The notes under the pieces were generated by a model, which was not told the origin of the DNA, did no database searches, and saw only the letters and a list, made by a program, of their open reading frames with translations. Made by a program: the position numbers and the translations under genes. Shown in pieces: positions 58,257 through 64,000 of a DNA stretch of 64,000 bases; position 1 is the stretch's first letter; each line of letters begins with the position of its first letter. The DNA lies in the NCBI GenBank assembly GCA_015680905.1, contig CM027385.1:79009501-79073500 (forward strand), in the 5' to 3' direction. The DNA comes from Coptis chinensis (taxonomy: Eukaryota; Streptophyta; Magnoliopsida; Ranunculales; Ranunculaceae).

Positions 58257-60276
58257 TCATTCACTGGTTGACAAGTGGTGCGGTAAAAAGACTTTCAAAA
58301 CTGGGCCATTGGAGGACACTTCAATGGAATCTCCATTTTGAATTGAATGGAACACATGAGAGCCATCAATATAAATTACACCTTCTTGACTATACCAAGT
58401 GGCATGCATGGATTCACCAGATTTAATCAATCCATGCATTAAGCTAGAATTGGTTGCTCCATGTAAAATGGGCTCTCTTACTAGATACTGTAGGTCATGG
58501 CTCGCAATGTGCATCGGAAATCCTCCTGCTGATAGCATGGCTGCTGTGGATCCAGCAGCAGTAGATACCCTGAGACCGCTTGATCGACAATTCACCTTAG
58601 GTGATCCGTTCCCTTTAGTTCTGCAATATCATAGAGAAGGATTAAACATCTGGTACTTCAGAATTGTTTCTAACAATAATATCCCTTACTGGCTTACTTA
58701 AATGAGAACCGAGAAACTGTTGCTGGACAAGGATGGGCAATCAGAAGATCGTTGAGAGCATATTGTGGCAGCAGTTGTCTGTTTACAGATATTGATATCC
58801 TTGACAGCTCAGAGAAAGCTTTTCGTCCTTCAAGGATGTCGTCTAACACCTAAAAGAAATGATTAATTGCAGTTACTCCTGTTAGTATTCCCCCTTTTAA
58901 GAATCTTTACAATTACAAGTAGTTAAATGTTTAAGATTTGTTTGGTAACCAATCATGAATCATATCACTTAAGGTGATCTTAGTTCAAGCTTCAAAAATC
59001 TGAATTTGATATTACTAAATCTTCCAAGTGATCGTGTCTATGCGCGCAGACTTGTTTAGGATTCCTCTTTAAGATGCTTTATATATTGTACCAGCTTAAG
59101 GCTTTGCGTTCCTCAAGCAGGCCCTGTGGATTGGCCTCAAGAAGCAAATTGCCTTGGTTGCGACTTGTGAACAATTAAAAGTCGACCAATCATCAAATAG
59201 GATAAACTACTCCCGCTAAACTCCAATATAAAGAACTTAGAATGTATAAATGGAGCTTTTATCAATCACAAGGAACACATTCTATGTTATTTACTAGAGA
59301 GAGTGATTGGAATTTACATGATTCTTTCTCTAACTTAAAATGAGAGTTTCTCTACTTTCTTAGTAAGGTGTGCTTACTTGTTCAAAATTTCCAACTGTAG
59401 CAGCACATAGGTAGCCAGTGCTCCTTGTAGCATCAAATTCATTACTCAGTTCTTCCACCTAGATAAAGAAAATATTAGGATGTTCAAGAGAAAACATATC
59501 TTACTAATTCTGAGCCAGATGAAGCAAAAGGAAGAAACAGTATCTAAATTTTGAAACACAATGCAAGATATCAAAAGTATTAGCAACTGAAGTGACCTCT
59601 TCAGCTACTGTAGGATCTGAGTTCACTCCTAGAACTGGAATCGAGTCATCCATGAAGTGACTGGCCTGCAGAAGAGTGCCATCACCTCCAATAGTGATGA
59701 CCATCTCCACATCACGGATCGGTTGCACTAGATTGTTACGTAAAAGGGGCTCCCAATCAAGCGATTTGCGTCGCAGAATATTTTCACAAAATCTAATTGC
59801 ATCTTTATGAACCTTTCGCCTGTTGTCCAAGAAACTTAAAACCTGCATTACCCAGGAAGGTTAATTAACTCCAGGGTTGGTTATAAAAAAGTACTGGGAA
59901 TAAGAAAGAGATGCCAACTACCTAAATTAGTAACTACTAGAAAAAGTACATGAACATGCCAACAAAAAGCCCGGTCTTATCTGCCCATGAACATTTTTAT
60001 CTAAGCCTACGAGTTAACTTCATTAAACCCTTTGAACTTGAACTATACCTATATCTCCACAACAAGAACATGATTCCTCTATAAACATTTATGCATAAGA
60101 GTGTTCAGTTCTAACTTTTACACCAACACAACAACTTATTTTTAAAAATGTTTCAAAATAAAAGCATAGAAATGAGAGCAGACCTTCGAGTTTGAGATGT
60201 GAGAGATACCGTTTGTACGGCTGGTTGGGTACACATTGAATGGCTTCAAAAGCAATAGCAGTCTTTTTCTCCACAT
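58257..60276 (-). CDS. NADK3: NADK-b: NADH kinase (NADK3-type), intact
   Basis: Five exons, 60276-60184, 59842-59597, 59458-59378, 58849-58698 and 58620-58257, join in frame to 311 residues, close to the roughly 317 of Arabidopsis NADK3. Seen motifs are MWRKRLLLLLKPFNVYPTSR, VEMVITIGGDGTLLQASHF, PVLGVNSDPTVAEEV, VLDDILEGRKAFSELSRIS, LLPQYALNDLLIAHPCPATV and STAAGSTAAMLSAGG. GGDGT is the nucleotide-binding loop, and NDLLIAHP lies in the substrate-binding region. The enzyme makes NADPH from NADH and ATP, and relatives support the peroxisomal and cytosolic NADPH supply under stress. No SKL-type end remains (the C-terminus reads FLPHHLSTSE). It is the only open kinase copy here. The F-box-c remnant starts 205 bases away head-to-head. 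Confidence 0.93.
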
Positions 60277-60480
60277 CTCTTTCTTCTCTAACTACAGAGT
60301 CCAGAGTCACAGCAACCAATTTCATTAACCACCTTGGGCTTATACGTCGGTTTTTTTATTGGACCTGGTTTCGAAATATTGGAGTCAGCCCAACCCGTTT
60401 TTTTTTTTTCTCATTTGGTACTGTGTTTTCATTTTTCCAACTGTCTATTCTTTCTTGCCTGTCAAGTTTCAAGAAACCAA

Positions 60481-61135
60481 ATGGAGAAGAATAACAAAAA
60501 CCAAGTTTACCTATAACAATAAAACGATATCTTGTTCGCTAGATGTAATGGGATTGTCCATTAATATCAAATCTTGTCATGGAGATGTTTTTGGTGATTG
60601 GAGTGAGCTATTTCTTGTATACCTATAAGCACAATCCTAAAACATTGTGGTTACTAAATCCTAGTACCAGAGCCTCCTTGTGAAGATACAGATTTGCAGT
60701 ATAAGGATAATATTCATTGTGGTTTTGGGTACTGTGAGAATGATAAGGACTATAAAGTTGTTAGAATCAAGGATATAGTATTCCTATAGAAGTTGTGGTT
60801 TATACTCTTAGGAGCAATTCTTGGAGAAATCTTGAAGGCAGTGGTGATGTACATGCATGTCCGTTTATACTACAGGAATTGAAAGACAAGGGGAAAGAGG
60901 GACACATGTTAATGGTTTCGTTCATTGGGCAGCAGATGATTTTTGTATTGATTGGCGTGACAAGGTTTATAGAGAAGATGAATGGTCCCGAGTTGAAAGA
61001 TAATATGCATAGTAAAATTATTGCATTTGACATTTGATGTGCTATTTTGCGGTATTGTCTTTTTCGTATGTTAAGCTTTGCAAATGAAGGTGAAAGCGTT
61101 CTGCTTCAAGGTCCCGGTCTACAATTGTACGTGGT
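60481..61135 (+). pseudogene. F-box-c: F-box/FBA remnant without its F-box
   Basis: After MEKNNKNQVYL the F-box is missing, and the sequence jumps to MGLSINIKSC. Then come diverged FBA pieces in shifting frames (GFGYCENDKDYKVVRI, VYTLRSNSWRNLEGSGDVHA, HVNGFVHWAADDF). A second deletion removes most of the C-terminal half. It stands where the unit structure predicts the partner of NADK-b. Confidence 0.85.
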
Positions 61136-61177
61136 AGTGTGGTAGTAGTAATATTACTAAGGGCATATGCATTCTTA

Positions 61178-61650
61178 GAGCATTTCCCAATGCAAATTAT
61201 TATTTTTCCCCTCTTTTCCCCTCTAGGTAGACAGTATTTTCTCTCTTTTCCACTGTTTTGGTGAAAAGCAAGGTGAAGCTGTCAAATGTAAATGTGTCAT
61301 GTTAGATTCTGTCTGGATGTAAAAATAAAAAAAAATGTTTCGGAAAGAATGAAACATCCTGTCTGAAATTAAAAAAAAAAACGAAAAAAAATCAAAAAAT
61401 CATGCGAGATGGAATGAAACATTCCGTCAAAAAAAAACCTCATTTTTTTAAAAAAAACACACGAGACGAAATCCAACATTCCGTCCGAAGTTCACAACTC
61501 AACCACTATCTCGGTTGAAGATTTCACCTTCGTTTTGACTTGGGAAAATAGTCACCTTAGTATTCACCTTTGCATTGGGCAAATATTTTGAACCATTTGG
61601 AGGTGAATAAAGTCACAAACCCACCATAATGACTTGCATTTGGAATACTC
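61178..61650. mobile_element. Tourist-like (PIF/Harbinger) MITE with TTA duplication
   Basis: Left end GAGCATTTCCCAATGCAA and right end (complement) GAGTATTCCAAATGCAAG are flanked by TTA at 61175-61177 and 61651-61653. The 473-bp body has A-rich tracts and no frame. The surrounding host sequence (GGGCATATGCATTC, then GGCAT) matches the 3' flanks of the other F-box copies, so it landed in the F-box-c 3' region. Confidence 0.75.
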
Positions 61651-61922
61651 TTATGGCATGAATCAAACCGTATGATGGTTAAGTTTTTTGAGGAAGAAAT
61701 TGGGGATGGGCATTCTAGCCTTATGAGCAGTTTGCTCCTTGCAGTCCATGAGCTTGCACGTCCTTTTATTCCGAAGTTTGGGTATAGTGATTTCGAACGG
61801 AATATAGGAATTCCGTCGAATATTTCGGTTTTTGCAAAAAACGGAACGGTATCGAAATAACAATATAGTGTCGAAAAATATAAATTTTCCAATTTTGGTC
61901 GAAATAACCTAGCTCTAAAAAT

Positions 61923-63116
61923 ATGGACAAGAAGAACAGCATGAGAAAGAAGAAGGAAGAGATTATTTCTAACGCCACACTCCCACAAGCGATCATTGAG
62001 GACAACATACTCACAAGACTACCAGTCAAGTCACTAACTAGATTCAGGTGTGTATCCAAAACATGGAACATGTTATATACAGACCCTCGTTTTATAGACA
62101 TGCACCTTACTCATTCAAAGCATAACAAAAACCAACTTAATATCATCACTGACGAAGGTGGTTACAACCCACGTTTGGTACCACTTGATGGAGTGGCAAG
62201 AGGGTTGTCCTTATATATTAACTCTACTGAGGCTACTGTTTATGGTTCTTGTAATGGTATATTATTGTTATATCATGGCGGTTCCAGAAGTTCCAATTGC
62301 CAGCCTCGTATAGGCGGGGATTTGTGGTTATATAATCCTAGTACTGAAGAATGCTTAGATATACCTGAGCCACCTTGGGAAAATATAGATTTTAAGCCTT
62401 GTGATTATGTGCATTATGGTTTTGGTTATAGTGAAACTGATAAGGATTATAAAGTTGTTAGGATTAGTTCGTTTCATGTTACTGAGTATAATCACGTCAT
62501 TCCGAAAGAAGTCTTAGTATACTCACTGCGTAGTAAAGCTTGGAGAAAAATTGATGACAGTGGTGATAAACATGTTCCGTTTATACTACAAGAATTGGAC
62601 TTCCAATTGGTAAAAGGGGAACTTGTTAATGGTTCTGTTCATTGGAAAGGAGAGGACTTTTGTATTGACTGGCGTAACAAGGTTTACGAGTTAAAAGAAA
62701 AAGCTACTAGTAAAATAATTGCATTTAACCTTGATGATGAGACTTTTCATGAGGTGCCTCACCCTGAGTATTATGGTTCGGATTTGCTTGGTACTATTAT
62801 TGTTTGTACTTTAAATGGATACCTTTGCTTAATTAAGTTTGCGGATATTGGTCGGATTAAAGATGTGTGGGTGATGACGGAGTATGGCGTGAGAGAGTCT
62901 TGGACAAAACTGTTTAGCATCGAAGAGCCTATTCTGCAGGGTTGTTGGTTTCATATACCCAATTATTTCAAGAAAGGTGGACATGTTCTGTACTCTGATA
63001 TTGGTCTATATCAGTATTCCATCAAAGAACAAATCTTGAAAGAGTTTCATTCTCGTGTACCTTGTTATTATTCATCAGCAACAATGTACGTGGAGAGCCT
63101 TGTTGATATAACTTAG
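61923..63116 (+). CDS. F-box-d: F-box/FBA protein, intact, diverged member
   Basis: An unbroken 397-residue frame starts MDKKNSMRKKKEEIISNATL. The F-box is at about residues 18-60 (PQAIIEDNILTRLPVKSLTR, then FRCVSKTWN), followed by FBA_1 blocks GSCNGILLLYHGGSR, LYNPSTEECLDIPEPPWENI, GFGYSETDKDYKVVRI, VLVYSLRSKAWRKI, VNGSVHWKGEDFCIDW, IIAFNLDDETFHEVPHPEY and DVWVMTEYGVRESWTKL. It is clearly related to F-box-a and F-box-b but much more diverged, so it is an older tandem copy. It has a basic N-terminal extension of about ten residues that the others lack. Expected role is an SCF substrate adaptor, with an unknown target. Confidence 0.92.
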   Translation: MDKKNSMRKKKEEIISNATLPQAIIEDNILTRLPVKSLTRFRCVSKTWNMLYTDPRFIDMHLTHSKHNKNQLNIITDEGGYNPRLVPLDGVARGLSLYINSTEATVYGSCNGILLLYHGGSRSSNCQPRIGGDLWLYNPSTEECLDIPEPPWENIDFKPCDYVHYGFGYSETDKDYKVVRISSFHVTEYNHVIPKEVLVYSLRSKAWRKIDDSGDKHVPFILQELDFQLVKGELVNGSVHWKGEDFCIDWRNKVYELKEKATSKIIAFNLDDETFHEVPHPEYYGSDLLGTIIVCTLNGYLCLIKFADIGRIKDVWVMTEYGVRESWTKLFSIEEPILQGCWFHIPNYFKKGGHVLYSDIGLYQYSIKEQILKEFHSRVPCYYSSATMYVESLVDIT

Positions 63117-63852
63117 AGTTATCTGGGAAGCTGTGGGTAGGATAGAAAGGGAAGGAAAATTAAATGTCTAGTTTAGCTGTTCTGCATGAACTTAAAGCTG
63201 CCTTTTGTCAAGGGATGATGAGAAATCGAGATTGTTTGGCAACTGGAGCTTCTCTTGTGAAAATACTTGGATCATGAAGAGGACCATCTGGTAAGTTTGA
63301 ATTTTGTAGTTTATAATATTGAGCCTTGACATTGTAATATTGTGCACACTACTTTTGTTGCAATAGCCAATAGGCACTATGCTGGTCAGAAGTCTTGGCT
63401 TGTTTACTTTCCGTAGAGACTAGTATTTCTCCTGTAATGACTGTAACCTCCTATTACTAATCTTTCATCATTGCTCTGTTTGGGTTTTATTGGAGTTCCT
63501 GTGCTCTGTTTGTTTATCCTTTTAATTTTTGGATAGCCTCTTGGTACTAGCATTTAGATGTAGTAGGGAGTTTCCATTCTTGCAATTCTTGGTGTTTTCC
63601 TTCATGTCAAACTGTTGTTGTTGGTACTAGCAACATTGTTATTAGCAGCAGTAGTAGCTGAAGCAGCAGGAGAAGTAAGACCGTGTTTTATTAGTAGCAA
63701 TTTTACTAAGGGCATATGTATTCTTTTTACATAAATGATAATCTTTTTTAGGCATCATGCTTTTGTGGTTAAGATTTTTGAGCAACAAATTGGATATAGG
63801 CATTCTAGCCTTATGGGCAGTTAGGTTCTTGCAGTCCATGAGAAACCTATTA
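63117..63852. repeat. F-box-d 3' flank, diverged duplicate of the other F-box flanks
   Basis: AAGCTGTGG, AAGTCTTGGC, GGGCATAT and CATTCTAGCCTTATGGGCAG recur in the same order as after F-box-a and F-box-b. No gene. Confidence 0.65.
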
Positions 63853-64000
63853 ATGACACCATTGCGGAGGAAGATTTGGGCAGTTCAGAAAGATAGCCAT
63901 CAACTAGTTCAGTCTTTCGAAACCGTAGGCTTGGAAGTATTTAACATGTACCCTGAGTTGGCGGAGGGTCAATCTTTGGATGACTTTGCTCCTGCATTAC
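63853..64000 (+). CDS. Partial reading frame running off the window end, family unknown
   Basis: From ATG at 63853 the plus frame stays open to the edge: MTPLRRKIWAVQKDSHQLVQ, then SFETVGLEVFNMYPELAEGQ and SLDDFAPAL. The composition looks like real protein, and it begins where similarity to the F-box flank stops. I do not recognise it; it could be an exon of the next gene or a fragment. Confidence 0.3.
   Translation, partial: MTPLRRKIWAVQKDSHQLVQSFETVGLEVFNMYPELAEGQSLDDFAPAL

Overview
The window is nuclear DNA from a flowering plant, most likely a eudicot. It has split genes with GT..AG introns, AT-rich intergenic DNA, a B-box factor, a full HEI10 gene, a plant-type NADH kinase, F-box/FBA genes, and Copia, Gypsy, LINE, Mutator, Harbinger, hAT and Helitron remains. 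I cannot name the species. I saw no tRNA, rRNA or CRISPR array.

Layout. 0-2.5 kb: full-length but decayed FAR1-RELATED pseudogene (-). 3.5-6.6 kb: three-exon BBX20/21/22-type gene (-) with one in-frame stop. 8.67-13.33 kb: PIF/Harbinger element with exact TAA target duplication, broken transposase (-) and a captured plant-mobile-domain gene (+). 14.4-15.3 kb: two-exon small heat-shock-like gene with signal peptide (-). 16.0-16.7 kb: candidate two-exon gene for a 64-residue basic protein (+). 17.4-18.4 kb: abutting fragments of an ILR1-like amidohydrolase and a PPR gene. 18.9-28.87 kb: Helitron nest carrying FtsH3/10, PPR and TPR fragments and about 5 kb of a 55-bp minisatellite, ending in a hairpin plus CTAG. 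30.5-32.7 kb: HEI10, eight coding exons, 309 aa, intact.

32.7-64 kb is a duplicated NADH kinase/F-box cluster. NADK-a (-, 33.6-35.3 kb) has a 1-nt deletion; NADK-b (-, 58.3-60.3 kb) is open, 311 aa. F-box-a (35.8 kb) has a 4-nt insertion, F-box-b (53.9 kb) and F-box-d (61.9 kb) are open, F-box-c (60.5 kb) has lost its F-box. Each kinase is head-to-head with an F-box copy. Because the flanks are repeated, several insertions can be compared with their empty sites: a 7.75-kb Mutator-like element (38003-45752), a fold-back MITE with a Copia element inside it (46269-51592), and a truncated LINE shared by two of three copies.

Inferred order: old duplication of [flank-NADK-F-box]; LINE insertion in one flank; recent tandem duplication of the F-box-to-LINE segment, giving F-box-a and F-box-b with a Gypsy remnant at the junction; then Mutator, fold-back MITE and Copia insertions in the first copy only. 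Working genes are likely HEI10 (meiotic crossovers), NADK-b (NADPH supply), F-box-b and F-box-d (SCF ligase adaptors), the HSP20-like gene and perhaps the BBX gene. Most of the rest is mobile DNA or its cargo.
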